A DNA stretch of 64,000 bases. Origin: JAOPZW01 sp963789015 (lineage in GTDB: Bacteria; Actinomycetota; Thermoleophilia; Solirubrobacterales; Solirubrobacteraceae). The stretch lies in the NCBI GenBank assembly GCA_963789015.1, contig CAWBIU010000004.1, positions 930,001 to 994,000 of the forward strand. The letters run 5' to 3'. The stretch's first letter is position 1; every line of letters begins with the position of its first letter. This document shows positions 7,460 through 16,103 of the stretch, in pieces. A program made the translations under genes and the position numbers. The notes under the pieces were generated by a model that did not search any database, was not told where the DNA came from, and worked only from the letters and a program-made list of their open reading frames with translations.

Positions 7460-8855
7460 GCGGGAGGGTCTCCTCGATCAGTCGGGTGCTGGAGCGGCCG
7501 GCCAGGTACGGGAGCACGACGACCTCGCCGCCCCAGCGCGCGAGCGCGGCGGCCTCGGGCAGGTCGCGCCCGGCGTAGTCGCCGCCCTTGGCCCACACGT
7601 CGGGGAGCAGGCGCTCGAGCGCGGCGACCGGCGTGTCCTCGTCGAACACGATCACCGCGTCGACGCAGCGCAGGGCGCGGAGCACGGCGGCGCGGTCGTC
7701 CTGGGCGACGACGGGCCGGCCGTCGCCCTTCAGGCGGCGCACCGACGCGTCGGAGTTGACGAGCACGACGAGGCAGTCGCCGAGCGCCCGCGCCGCCTCG
7801 AGCGTACGGACGTGGCCGGGATGGAGGAGGTCGAAGCAGCCGCCGGTGGCGACGACCGTCCCGCCGGCGGCGCGCACGGCGCCGGCGATCTCGAGCGGAT
7901 CGCCGGCCGGGGCACCGGGGCCGGGACCGAGGCCGGGCGCGCCGGGCAGCGGCTCGCCCGGGCCCGCGAAGGCGCCGGCGCCACCCGCGGCGACGAAGCG
8001 CGACGCGGCGAGGACAGCGTCCTGCACGGCCTCGTGGACGCTCGCGCCGGCGGCGAGGACGGACGCGGCGCGGCTGGCGAAGCGGTCGCCCGCGCCGCAC
8101 GGGTCGCCGCCGGGCGCGGCCTCGGCGGCCACGGCGAGCGGCGGGCCGCCGGCGGCGCTGAGTACCGCGCCGCGCGCGCCCCACGTCACGCAGACGTGGC
8201 CGGCGCGCCAGCGGGCGGCGAGCGCACGGGCGCGCGCGGCCACCTCGCGGAGGCCGTCGCCGGCGGGCTCGGGCACGAGCGCGGTGGCCTCGGCCAGGTT
8301 GGGGGTGACGAGCGCGGCGCCGGCCGTCGGCGCCGGGCCGCGCGGGTGCGGGTCCCAGACGAGCGGCGGGCCGCCGGGCGCCCCGAGCGCCGCGCGCAGC
8401 GCCGGCTGGGCGGCCACCCCACGCCCGTAGTCGGCGACGAGCAGCCCGGCCGCAGCGGCGATCGCGTCGCGCACGGCCTCGCCGGGCGCGCCCACCTCGG
8501 CCTGCTCGCCGCCGCGGTCCAGGCGCAGCAGCGGGCGCCCGCCCGTGGTGATGCGGACCTTCTCGGGCGTCGTCCCGTGCAACCCGAGGTCCAGGACGGC
8601 GATCCCCGCGGCCTCGAGCAGCGCCCGCAGCTCGGCCCCCGCCTCGTCGCCGGCCAGCGCGGTGACGAGCGTCACGGGCCGGCCGTCGGCGGCGGCGAGC
8701 AGCGCGGCGAGCCCGGCGCCGCCCGGGCGCGAGCGGGTCTCGCCCTCGTCGACGACGGGCACCGGCGCGTCCGGGCTCAGGCGCTCGACACGGCCGTCGA
8801 CGTCGCGGTCGAGCAGCGCGTCGCCGATCACCACGAGCGGGCCGCCCGCGCTCAC
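7446..8855 (-). CDS. hldE: Bifunctional heptose 7-phosphate kinase / heptose 1-phosphate adenylyltransferase
   Basis: 469 residues from a GTG at 8855, overlapping the SIS gene's stop (GTGA). Residues 1 to about 310 are a ribokinase-like kinase: RPGGAGLAALLAAADG substrate region, then DPCGAGDRFAS with the anion-hole/catalytic Asp. A Gly/Pro linker leads to a nucleotidyltransferase domain (338-469) with GGCFDLLHPGHV, the HxGH motif at 345-348. The same two-domain order as E. coli HldE. It phosphorylates D-glycero-D-manno-heptose 7-phosphate at C1 and later adenylylates the 1-phosphate to ADP-heptose. The 7-phosphatase step between is supplied by the GmhB domain upstream. Confidence 0.9.
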   Translation of the reverse strand: MSAGGPLVVIGDALLDRDVDGRVERLSPDAPVPVVDEGETRSRPGGAGLAALLAAADGRPVTLVTALAGDEAGAELRALLEAAGIAVLDLGLHGTTPEKVRITTGGRPLLRLDRGGEQAEVGAPGEAVRDAIAAAAGLLVADYGRGVAAQPALRAALGAPGGPPLVWDPHPRGPAPTAGAALVTPNLAEATALVPEPAGDGLREVAARARALAARWRAGHVCVTWGARGAVLSAAGGPPLAVAAEAAPGGDPCGAGDRFASRAASVLAAGASVHEAVQDAVLAASRFVAAGGAGAFAGPGEPLPGAPGLGPGPGAPAGDPLEIAGAVRAAGGTVVATGGCFDLLHPGHVRTLEAARALGDCLVVLVNSDASVRRLKGDGRPVVAQDDRAAVLRALRCVDAVIVFDEDTPVAALERLLPDVWAKGGDYAGRDLPEAAALARWGGEVVVLPYLAGRSSTRLIEETLPHAIR

Positions 8856-9433
8856 GCCCGCACCTCGCGCCCGGGCGCGAAGCGCCGTGAGCGGCGCGGG
8901 CGCGCGGCCGGCGCGTCGCGCAGCGCGACCTCGCGGTCGACGGCGCCGCAGACGATGTGCAGCGCGACGAGATGCAGCTCCTGGACGGTGGCCGTCGTCG
9001 CCCCGGGCAGGCAGATGGCCTCGTCGCAGCGCTCGGCGAGCGGGTTGGGCGCCATCCCGCACAGCCCCCACGTCCTCATCCCGATCTCGGCGGCCGCGTC
9101 GACGGCGGCGAGGACGTTGGCGCTGCGCCCGGAGGTGCTGAGCGCGAGGAGCACGTCGCCCGGGCGCCCGTGGGCGCGGACCTGGCGGGCGAATGCCTCC
9201 TCGGGCCCGTAGTCGTTGCCGATCGCCGTGAAGCTCGAGCCGTCGCTGTGCAGGCACAGCGCGCTGAGCGGGCGCCGCTCGGCCTGGTAGCGGCCGACGA
9301 GCTCGGCGGTCAGGTGCTCGGCCTGGGCGGCGCTGCCGCCGTTGCCCGCGGCGAGCAGCCGGCCGCCGTCGAGCAGCCGCTCGGCCAGCCCGCGGCCCCA
9401 CTCCTCCAGGCGCTCGCTCTCGCCGTCGAGCAC
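8852..9433 (-). CDS. gmhA: SIS-domain phosphoheptose isomerase (GmhA-like), start unclear
   Basis: 193 residues from a GTG at 9433. GGRLLAAGNGGSAAQAEHLT and LALSTSGRSANVL are the sugar-phosphate isomerase motifs of GmhA, which turns sedoheptulose 7-phosphate into D-glycero-D-manno-heptose 7-phosphate. The catalytic-region GNGGS lies about 25 residues closer to the N-terminus than in E. coli GmhA. Upstream, the same frame stays open to the TGA at 9515-9517 and encodes plausible helix (ALSPTGAEHLGALREAL) but has no ATG/GTG/TTG. The true start is therefore probably upstream and hidden by a base error. Followed by hldE (GTGA overlap). Confidence 0.82.
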   Translation of the reverse strand: MLDGESERLEEWGRGLAERLLDGGRLLAAGNGGSAAQAEHLTAELVGRYQAERRPLSALCLHSDGSSFTAIGNDYGPEEAFARQVRAHGRPGDVLLALSTSGRSANVLAAVDAAAEIGMRTWGLCGMAPNPLAERCDEAICLPGATTATVQELHLVALHIVCGAVDREVALRDAPAARPRRSRRFAPGREVRA

Positions 9434-9514
9434 GTCGAGCGCCTCGCGCAGCGCGCCGAGGTGCTCGGCGCCGGTCGGCGACAGCGCGGAAGCGGCGCGG
9501 GGCGCGGCGGCGGG

Positions 9515-10691
9515 TCAGCCCGGCGTGGACGTCGAGCGTCGCGGCGGCGACGCGCTCCCACGAGTACAGGCGCCGCGCGCGGCGCACGCCGGCCGCCCCG
9601 AACGCGGCGCGGCGCTCGGGGTCGTCGAGCAGGCCGCGCACGACGCCGCCGAGGCGGTCGGGGTCGCGCGGCGCAACGTGCACGCCGGTGACGCCGTCGA
9701 CGACGGTGTCGATCATCCCGCCGACGGCCGAGGCGACGACGGGCACGCCACAGGCCATCGCCTCGAGCGGCACGATCCCGAACGGCTCGTACCAGGGCGC
9801 GCAGACGACGAGGTCGCTGGAGCGCATCAGCCGCGGCAGGTCGGCCCGCTCGACGCGTCCGCGCAGCGTCACCCGCCCGGCGACGCCGTGGCGCTCGGCG
9901 ACGGCGCGCAGGCGCTGGGCCTCCGGGTCGGCGTCGAGCTCGGCGACGGGCGGGCCGCCCGCGATCACGAGCTCGGTGTCGGGCACGCCGGCGAGCGCCT
10001 CGATGACGTTGCCGATGCCCTTGCGCTGCACGAGGCGCCCGACGCACAGCAGCCGCCGCATCCCCGCCGGCCGCCGCTCATACGGGCCGTCGGGCGTGAA
10101 GCGCTCGAGGTCGACGCCGCACGGCACGACGGTCAGGCGGCTGCGCGGCGCGCCGAGCCGGACGAGCTCGAAGACCTCGTCGCTGGAGGTGGCGACGATC
10201 GCGTCGGCGCGGCGCACGATGTCGCGCTCGATCGCGTCGCGCTCGGGGGGCGAGGTGTCCTCGTCGCCCTGGTAGCGGCGCTTGACGACGCCGAGCGCGT
10301 GGAAGGTCTGCACGACGGGCACGCGGTGGTCGCGCGCGGCCATCAGCGACGCGTGGCCCGACATCCAGAAGTGGGCGTGCACGACGTCGGGCCGGTCGCC
10401 GCGCCAGGCCTGCACGAGCTGGGCCGAGAACGCCTCCATGTGGACGAGCAGGTCGTCCTTGGGGATCGGCCGCGGCGGCCCGGCGTCGACGTGGTGGACG
10501 ACGACGCCCGGCGCCATCTCGACGCGCTCGGGCAGCGACGGGTCGTCGCGGCGCGTGTGGACGACAACCTCGGCCCCGCGCCGGGCGAGCGCCTCGGCGA
10601 GCGCGGCGACGTGGACGTTCTGTCCGCCCGCGTCGACCCCGCCGAGCGCCGCGAGCGGGCTGGCGTGCTCGGACACCATCGCGATTCTCAT
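9515..10691 (-). CDS. Glycosyltransferase family 4 (GT-B), frame disturbed at its 3' end
   Basis: About 391 residues. Starts at ATG 10691, overlapping the previous gene's stop (ATGA). Shows the GT4 pattern: GGVDAGGQNVHVAALAEALA near the N-terminus, VCVGRLVQRKG-like LLCVGRLVQRKGIG, and the donor site EPFGIVPLEAMACGVPVVAS. Close in style to sucrose-phosphate-synthase-like/MshA-like enzymes; donor and acceptor unknown. As written, the frame does not stop where the family ends but runs on to base 7446. One extra G in the GGG at 9519-9521 would restore a stop at 9515, which I take as the real end. Confidence 0.82.
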
Positions 10692-11629
10692 GTCCTCACC
10701 TCCTCGAGCAGGTCGTCCCAGTCGGACAGGAAGCGCTCCAGGCCGTAGCGCCCGAGCGCGGCCTCGCGCGCGGCCAGCCCGGCCGCGCGGGCGCGCTCGG
10801 GCTCGGCGACGTAGCCGCGCACGGCGTGGGCGAGCACGTCGACGCGCGTCGAGATCACACCCGCGCCGTCGCCGAGCGCCTCGGGCACCTCGGTCGTGGC
10901 GAGGGCGACGACCGGCATGCCGAGGTGCATCGCCTCGATCAGCGAGAGCCCGAGCGAGGTCCAGCGGATCGGGTGCAGGTACACGCGCCGGCGGGCCATC
11001 TCGTCGTGCAGGCGCGCCTGCGGGACGTCCTCGATGCCGCCCAGGCTGCCCGCGTCCATCCCGAACAGGTCGAGCGGCACGCCGGCGGCGCCGAGGCGAT
11101 CAAGCAGGTCGGTGCCGGTCACGCGGGCGCGGCGGCGGGCCTCGTTGATGACGACGGCGGCGCGCGGGTGCTCGCCCGTGTAGCGGTAGCCGGGGTCGAC
11201 GATCCCGTGCTCGATGACGCGCGTCGGCGTCGAGCCGCAGTCCCAGAAGAGCTCGTTGAAGTGGGTGACGTGGCAGATGGTCAGACCGTCGCGGTCGGCC
11301 GCCGGGTGGCGCATGTCGTTGATCGGCCCCTGCGGGGCGTTGTGCTCGACGTAGACCGCGGGGACGTCGCGTCCAGGACGGCGTCCGCCGAGCCAACGCT
11401 CGGCCATGCCCTCGAGCTCGTGGCGGCGCTGGAGGATGACCACGTCGACGTCGGCCTCGGCCGCCTCCTGCGGCGTCACCTCGACCGCGCCGGCGGGCCA
11501 GTCCCAGGTCTGCGCGCGCCCGCGGCCGTCGGGCCCGCGGTCGGGCAGCACCGGGATCAGGTAGGTGTGCGCGCCGTGGACGAGCGCGGTCGTCCACGAG
11601 CCGTGCACGTGCCAGAGCAGGACGTTCAT
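10688..11629 (-). CDS. Glycosyltransferase (GT-B fold, GT4-like)
   Basis: 313 residues from ATG 11629, overlapping the preceding GT9 (ATGA). The C-terminal half carries the retaining GT-B donor motif: YLHPIRWTSLGLSLIEAMHLGMPVVALATTEVPEAL can be read in two parts, with the Glu of SLIEAM binding the nucleotide sugar. The N-terminus starts MNVLLWHVHGSWTTALVHG. The middle has VYVEHNAPQGP and CHVTHFNELFWDCG, typical of family members annotated as group 1 glycosyltransferases. No signal peptide. Part of the heptose operon, so probably adds one sugar of the same glycan. Confidence 0.8.
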   Translation of the reverse strand: MNVLLWHVHGSWTTALVHGAHTYLIPVLPDRGPDGRGRAQTWDWPAGAVEVTPQEAAEADVDVVILQRRHELEGMAERWLGGRRPGRDVPAVYVEHNAPQGPINDMRHPAADRDGLTICHVTHFNELFWDCGSTPTRVIEHGIVDPGYRYTGEHPRAAVVINEARRRARVTGTDLLDRLGAAGVPLDLFGMDAGSLGGIEDVPQARLHDEMARRRVYLHPIRWTSLGLSLIEAMHLGMPVVALATTEVPEALGDGAGVISTRVDVLAHAVRGYVAEPERARAAGLAAREAALGRYGLERFLSDWDDLLEEVRT

Positions 11630-12642
11630 GCCGCCGCCACCTCCGCGCGCCGCGGGGCCAGGCGGCCGACCGCGGCGACGACGTCGCCGACCGCGACGCC
11701 GCCGAGGCACGGGTGGCCCGGCACCGGGCACTGGCGCGCGCGGCAGCCCGCGCACGGGACCGGCTCGTGCAGCAGCACGTGCGGGACGCGCCACGGCCGC
11801 CAGCGCGCGGCGGGGACCGTCGGCGCGTAGAGCGAGACGACCGGCGTGCCGACGGCCGCGGCGAGGTGCGCCGGGCCGGTGTTGCCGACGACGACGCAGT
11901 CGGCGGCGGCGAGCACGTCGGCGAGACCGCCGAGGTCGGTCGCGCCGCCGAGGTCCTCGCCCGCGTCGCCCGCGACGAGCGCCGTGAGCGCGCGCTCGGA
12001 GGGCGCGCCGGTGACGACGACGCGCCGGCCCTGGGCGGCCAGCGCGGCGACGAGCTCGGCGTTGCGCTCCGGCTCCCACGCTCGTGCCGGGACCGAGGCG
12101 CCGGGGTGCACGACGACGTAGCCGCGGCCGGCCGGCGTCGCGCCCGGGCGGCGGACGCGCAGCGCGCCGTCGTCACCGGGCGGCAGCGCGTAGCCGAGCG
12201 TGGCGACGAGCGACAGCGAGCGCTCGACCTCGTGCACGTCGTCGTCGATGCGATGGCGGACGTCGAGCAGCGAGCCCGGGTAGTCGGCGCTCGTCGCGGC
12301 GATGGACGGCACGCCGGCCATGCGCAGCAGGAGCGCGAGCGGCAGCGGGCTCTGGTGGAAGGAGGTGAGCACGAAGGCGCGGTCGGCGCGCAGCGCGGCG
12401 AGGCGGTCGACGAAGGCGTCGATGGCCACCCGCTCGACCGGCGCCGGCCGCGGATCGATCCACTCCGCCGAGCGCGCGACGATCTCGTCGACGCCGGGCA
12501 GCAGCTCGGCGGCCTGCCGGCCGCGCCGCCCGCACAGCAGCGTGACGCGGCGCGCGCCGGCGGCCACGGCGCGGATCGCGGGCCCGGCGAGCAGCACGTC
12601 GCCGTCGTTGTCCATCCGCGCGACGAGGACGTGACCGCTCAT
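11626..12642 (-). CDS. Glycosyltransferase family 9 (second heptosyltransferase-like)
   Basis: 338 residues from ATG 12642. HVLVARMDNDGDVLLAGPAIR is the GT9 N-terminal signature; VVVHPGASVPARAWEPER and VVGNTGPAHLAAAVGTPVVS form the donor site. The C-terminus is Cys-rich (CAGCRARQCPVPGHPCLGG), as in a subset of GT9 proteins and possibly a metal site. Overlaps both neighbours by 4 bases. With the GT9 at 5835-6767 the operon has two candidate heptosyltransferases, suggesting at least two heptose residues or two acceptors. Confidence 0.85.
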   Translation of the reverse strand: MSGHVLVARMDNDGDVLLAGPAIRAVAAGARRVTLLCGRRGRQAAELLPGVDEIVARSAEWIDPRPAPVERVAIDAFVDRLAALRADRAFVLTSFHQSPLPLALLLRMAGVPSIAATSADYPGSLLDVRHRIDDDVHEVERSLSLVATLGYALPPGDDGALRVRRPGATPAGRGYVVVHPGASVPARAWEPERNAELVAALAAQGRRVVVTGAPSERALTALVAGDAGEDLGGATDLGGLADVLAAADCVVVGNTGPAHLAAAVGTPVVSLYAPTVPAARWRPWRVPHVLLHEPVPCAGCRARQCPVPGHPCLGGVAVGDVVAAVGRLAPRRAEVAAA

Positions 12643-14186
12643 CCGCGGGCTCCCAGCAGCAGCGCGACCGCCTCCCCGAGGTCGGCAGCGCGCTCGCGGG
12701 CGGCGTCGATCTCCTCGCGACGCGTGCGGGGCGTGGGTACGAGCACCCCGCGGGCGCCCGCGGCACGGGCCGCCTCGACGTCGGCCCCGATGTCGCCGAC
12801 CACGGCGCACCGCGACGGCTCGACGCCGAGCCGTGCGGCCGCCTCGAGCACGAGCCCGGGTGCGGGCTTGCGGCAGGCGCAGCCGTCGCCGGGGGCGTGC
12901 GGGCAGACGACCCACGGGCCGAGCGGGCCGAGCAGCTCCTCCACGCGGCGGTTGACCGCGGCGACGTCGTCCTCGGTCAGCAGCCCGCGCGCGATGCCGC
13001 TCTGGTTGGAGACGACGGCGAGGCGCACGCCGGCGTCGCGCAGGCGGTCGAGCGCCACCCGCGCGCCGGGCATCGGGCGCACGTGCGCGGGGTCGGCGTT
13101 GTACGGGACGTCGACGACGAGCGTCCCGTCGCGGTCGAGCAGGACGGCGGCGGGGCGGCGCGCCGGGCGCGGTGCGCGCGCCTCGTCGGCGAGCAGCGAG
13201 CGGCGCCGGGCCAGCCCGCGCACGCGGTGGGCCACGGCGGCGGGCGGGATCAGCGCGCTCGTGGCCAGCATCGTCGCCGTCTCCTCCGCGCTGCGCGGGC
13301 CGGGGAGGATGCGCTGCGCCGCGAAGCTCAGCGTGGCACCCGTCCACGCACCTGCCAGCGCCGCCGACGCGCGGCCGCGGCGGGCCGCGGCGGCCGCGAG
13401 CGCGCCGGTGCCAAGGGCCGCGGTGGCGACGTGCGCGGCGAAGCGCCCCCGCGGGACACCGGCGCGCTCGCGCCAGCCGCTGCCGTGCAGCGCGCCCATC
13501 AGCGCGTCGTCGGCGTTGCCGGCCTGCTTGCGCACGCTCACCCAGCGGTCCGCCGGCGAGACGGGGTGCTCGACCTCGCGCGCCCCGACGACCAGGCGGT
13601 GGCCCGCGTCGCGCAGGCGCAGGGCGAGGTCGGCGTCCTCGCGGTAGGCGCGCGGGAAGCGCTCGTCGAAGCCCCCGACGGCGTCCAGGGCGGCGGCGCG
13701 GAAGGCCATGTCGGCGGTCGCCCAGCGCGCCGACCGGAGGCCGGCGACGTTGCGCTCCCAGTCCGTCGGGCGCCGCCCGCCGGGCAGCGGCACGCGGATC
13801 CGCCCCTGGCTGCCGGCGACCGCCGGCGCCAGCGGGGCGAGGTCGCGCGCCAGCGCGGCCCGCCACCCGGCCCGCGGCACGACGTCGTCGTCGAGGAACG
13901 CCACCCACGGCGCGCGCGCCTCGCGGCGCCCCGCGTTGCGGGCGGCCGCCGGGCCGCGCCCGGCGCTCGGGACCACGACCGCGCGCTCGGCCAGGCCCGC
14001 CGGGATCAGCGCGGCGATGGCGGCCACGTCCGGCCGTGGCCGGTCGTCGACGACGATCAGCGCCTGCGGCCGCGGGCCGTCGCCCGCGGCCAGCGCGCGC
14101 AGCATCCGCCCCAGCGAGGACCGCCCGCTGGTGGGCACGACGACGTCGAACACGACTGCGGGCTCGGGATGTCGGCGGTCGGGCAA
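12639..14186 (-). CDS. gmhB: Fusion: GT2 glycosyltransferase + heptose 1,7-bisphosphate 7-phosphatase (GmhB)
   Basis: 515 residues. Residues 10-240 are a GT-A family 2 glycosyltransferase (FDVVVPTSGR, VVDDRPRPD, FLDDDVVP as the metal-binding DxD, then ADMAFRAAALDAVGGFDERF and an ED acid). A linker of about 100 residues follows. Residues 346-515 are a HAD phosphatase with DRDGT at 351-355, VVSNQSGIARG, and a zinc cluster Cys428-His430-Cys436-Cys438 in CPHAPGDGCACRKPAPG. That cluster is diagnostic of GmhB, which removes the 7-phosphate of heptose 1,7-bisphosphate. First gene of the operon; the 4-base overlap with the next GT9 implies coupling. Confidence 0.88.
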   Translation of the reverse strand: MPDRRHPEPAVVFDVVVPTSGRSSLGRMLRALAAGDGPRPQALIVVDDRPRPDVAAIAALIPAGLAERAVVVPSAGRGPAAARNAGRREARAPWVAFLDDDVVPRAGWRAALARDLAPLAPAVAGSQGRIRVPLPGGRRPTDWERNVAGLRSARWATADMAFRAAALDAVGGFDERFPRAYREDADLALRLRDAGHRLVVGAREVEHPVSPADRWVSVRKQAGNADDALMGALHGSGWRERAGVPRGRFAAHVATAALGTGALAAAAARRGRASAALAGAWTGATLSFAAQRILPGPRSAEETATMLATSALIPPAAVAHRVRGLARRRSLLADEARAPRPARRPAAVLLDRDGTLVVDVPYNADPAHVRPMPGARVALDRLRDAGVRLAVVSNQSGIARGLLTEDDVAAVNRRVEELLGPLGPWVVCPHAPGDGCACRKPAPGLVLEAAARLGVEPSRCAVVGDIGADVEAARAAGARGVLVPTPRTRREEIDAARERAADLGEAVALLLGARG

Positions 14187-14299
14187 GCGACTCCTGGGCG
14201 AGGAAGAGTGGTCTCACGGACATGCGAAGGCCGCGGGGTGATGGGCGGGCCTCGGGGGGTGGGGCCGCGCTACCCGAGAGCCGCTTTTCGACAAACACA

Positions 14300-14325
14300 C
14301 CGGGCGCGTGCGCGCACGCGCCCGG
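14300..14325 (-). terminator. Perfect 26-base palindrome, probable terminator
   Basis: Two 13-base arms, CCGGGCGCGTGCG and its complement, abut with no spacer. They are flanked by TTTT on the plus side (14326-14329) and by TGTGTTTG on the minus side. It lies between the end of the NAPRTase gene (14362, minus) and the start of the heptose operon (14186, minus). It probably ends NAPRTase transcription, leaving about 110 bases for the operon promoter. The run of T is better on the plus strand, where no gene needs it. Confidence 0.6.
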
Positions 14326-14361
14326 TTTTCGCCGGAGCGCCCGCCCGGGTCGTGAGCGGCG

Positions 14362-15456
14362 TCAGTCGACGGCAGCCAGGCGCGGGTTGGGGCGCTCGGC
14401 GCGCCCCGCCTTGGCCACCGGCCGGCCGTCGACGCGGACGACGTCGGCCGTGAAGTCGTTCTGGCCGCGCAGCAGCGAGGAGCCGACGCCGTAGGCGTCG
14501 ACGGGGGCGCCGGCGCGCTCGAAGTGGCCGATCTTCTCGGCGTCGAAGCCGCCCGAGACGACGATCCGCACGTCCGGGTAGCCGGCGTCGTCGAGCGCGG
14601 TGCGCACGCGCTGGGCGAGCAGCGGGGTGACGCCGCGGTGCGCCTCGGCGTTCGGCTCGCCCTCCAGCGCGCGATCGACGAGCCGCTCGCTCGTGTCCAG
14701 CCGCACGCCCCACAGCCGGTCGCCGAGCTCCTCGGCGACCGCCAGCGCGGTGCCGACGGAGTCGTTGTCGAAGTCGACGAGCACCGTGATGTTCGTGTCA
14801 TGGTGGTAGCGGTCGGCGAACGCGCGCGCCGCCGCCACGGTGTCGCCGTCGTACGCCGCGATCAGGCCATGGGGCACCGTGCCCAGCCCGCGCCCGCCCC
14901 ACCACGAGGCCTGCGCGTCCGTCGAGACGCCGATCGCCCCGGCCACGTGCGCCGCCCAGCCGTCGCCCGTCTGCACGAGCCAGTGGTCGTGGCGGGCGGG
15001 GAAGAAGAGAATTGGCTTGCCGGCCGCGGCGCGGACCACGGCGGCGACGTTGCGCATGACCAGCGTCCGGCGCGCCATGCACCCGAGGTACACCGTCTCC
15101 AGATGCGCGAACAGCGAGTAGTCGCCCTCGATCGTCAGGACCGTCTCGTGCGGCGCGATGGCGTCGCCCTCGTACAGCGCGTTGACCTTCAGGGCGTCCC
15201 AGCCCTCCTCCCAGCTGCCGTCGGGCAGGCGGCGCCCCGCGGCCTGGCGCACGACGGCGATCGCCTCGTCGACCCCGCCGAGGATCGCCTCCTGCTTCTG
15301 GAACACCTGCATGAGCACCTGCGGGTGGCGGTCCTCGGCGACGAGCAGGTCGCGCGTGAGGTTGAAGTACTGGTCGGAGTAGTAGCCCTCGCGCAGCCGC
15401 TCGGCGGGAAGCCGGAAGACGGCCGGGTCCAGGCGCTGCCGCTGGACGGTGTTCAC
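14362..15456 (-). CDS. pncB: Nicotinate phosphoribosyltransferase
   Basis: 364 residues from a GTG at 15456. Joins nicotinate to PRPP to give nicotinate mononucleotide (NAD salvage). Type signature REGYYSDQYFNLTR near the N-terminus, then FFPARHDHW, a phosphate-binding region (GVSTDAQASWWGGRGLGTVP) and VVSGGFDAEKI plus AYGVGSSL for PRPP. The length matches the short NAPRTase class. Its start codon lies only 11 bases from the start of the divergent pcm gene, so the promoters of each must lie inside the other gene. Confidence 0.85.
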   Translation of the reverse strand: MNTVQRQRLDPAVFRLPAERLREGYYSDQYFNLTRDLLVAEDRHPQVLMQVFQKQEAILGGVDEAIAVVRQAAGRRLPDGSWEEGWDALKVNALYEGDAIAPHETVLTIEGDYSLFAHLETVYLGCMARRTLVMRNVAAVVRAAAGKPILFFPARHDHWLVQTGDGWAAHVAGAIGVSTDAQASWWGGRGLGTVPHGLIAAYDGDTVAAARAFADRYHHDTNITVLVDFDNDSVGTALAVAEELGDRLWGVRLDTSERLVDRALEGEPNAEAHRGVTPLLAQRVRTALDDAGYPDVRIVVSGGFDAEKIGHFERAGAPVDAYGVGSSLLRGQNDFTADVVRVDGRPVAKAGRAERPNPRLAAVD

Positions 15457-15467
15457 AGGGGGATCCT

Positions 15468-16082
15468 ATGAGCGCCGCGCAGGAACTGGTCGCCGCGCTG
15501 CGTGCCCACGTCGCCGACGAGCGCGTGCTGTCGGCGATCGCGACCGTCCCGCGCGAGGCGTTCGTGCCGCCCCCGCTGCGCGCGCACGCCTACGACAACG
15601 TCGCGCTGGGCATCGCCTGCGGCCAGACGATCTCCCAGCCGCTCGTCGTCGCGCGCATGAGCGAGCTGCTCGAGCTTCGCCCGGACGATCGCGTGCTCGA
15701 CGTCGGCACGGGCTCGGGCTACCACGCCGCCGTGCTCGCCGCCCTGGCCGGCCACATCTGGTCGATCGAGCGCCACCGCGCGCTGACCGACGAGGCCGCC
15801 CGCGCGCTCGCCGACGCGGGGGTCGACAACGTGACGCTCGTGGTCGGCGACGGCACCGACGGCCTGCCCGAGCAGGCCCCGTTCGACGCCATCAACGTCG
15901 CCGCCGCCTCGCGCCGCGGCGCCCTGCGCGCGCTCGAGGCCCAGCTCGCTCCGGGCGGGCGGATGGTCGCGCCCGTCGCCGGGCGCCGGCAGCGCCTGGC
16001 CCTCGCGCGCCGCACCGAGGCCGGGGTGCGCTGGCACGACCTCGAGGAGGTCCGCTTCGTGCCGCTCATCCGCGGTCGCTGA
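15468..16082 (+). CDS. pcm: Protein-L-isoaspartate O-methyltransferase
   Basis: 204 residues. Repairs isoaspartyl residues in damaged proteins using S-adenosylmethionine. The PCMT N-terminal pattern is seen as VPREAFVPPPLRAHAYDNVALGIACGQTISQP (read in overlapping parts), with the family's conserved GQTISQP. The SAM site is VLDVGTGSGYHAAVLA, followed by the acidic SIERHRAL. C-terminal APGGRMVAPV is typical. Start supported by AGGGGGA five bases before the ATG. Followed 21 bases later by another methyltransferase gene. Confidence 0.92.
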   Translation: MSAAQELVAALRAHVADERVLSAIATVPREAFVPPPLRAHAYDNVALGIACGQTISQPLVVARMSELLELRPDDRVLDVGTGSGYHAAVLAALAGHIWSIERHRALTDEAARALADAGVDNVTLVVGDGTDGLPEQAPFDAINVAAASRRGALRALEAQLAPGGRMVAPVAGRRQRLALARRTEAGVRWHDLEEVRFVPLIRGR

Positions 16083-16103
16083 GCCGGTGCGACAATCGCG
16101 CGC

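Noticed and set aside
7446..10691. One 1,081-codon open frame on the minus strand
   Set aside because: Residues match GT4 at the start and HldE at the end, but the middle is an Arg-rich shadow of the GmhA-like gene in another frame. Treated as two genes with a disturbed junction.
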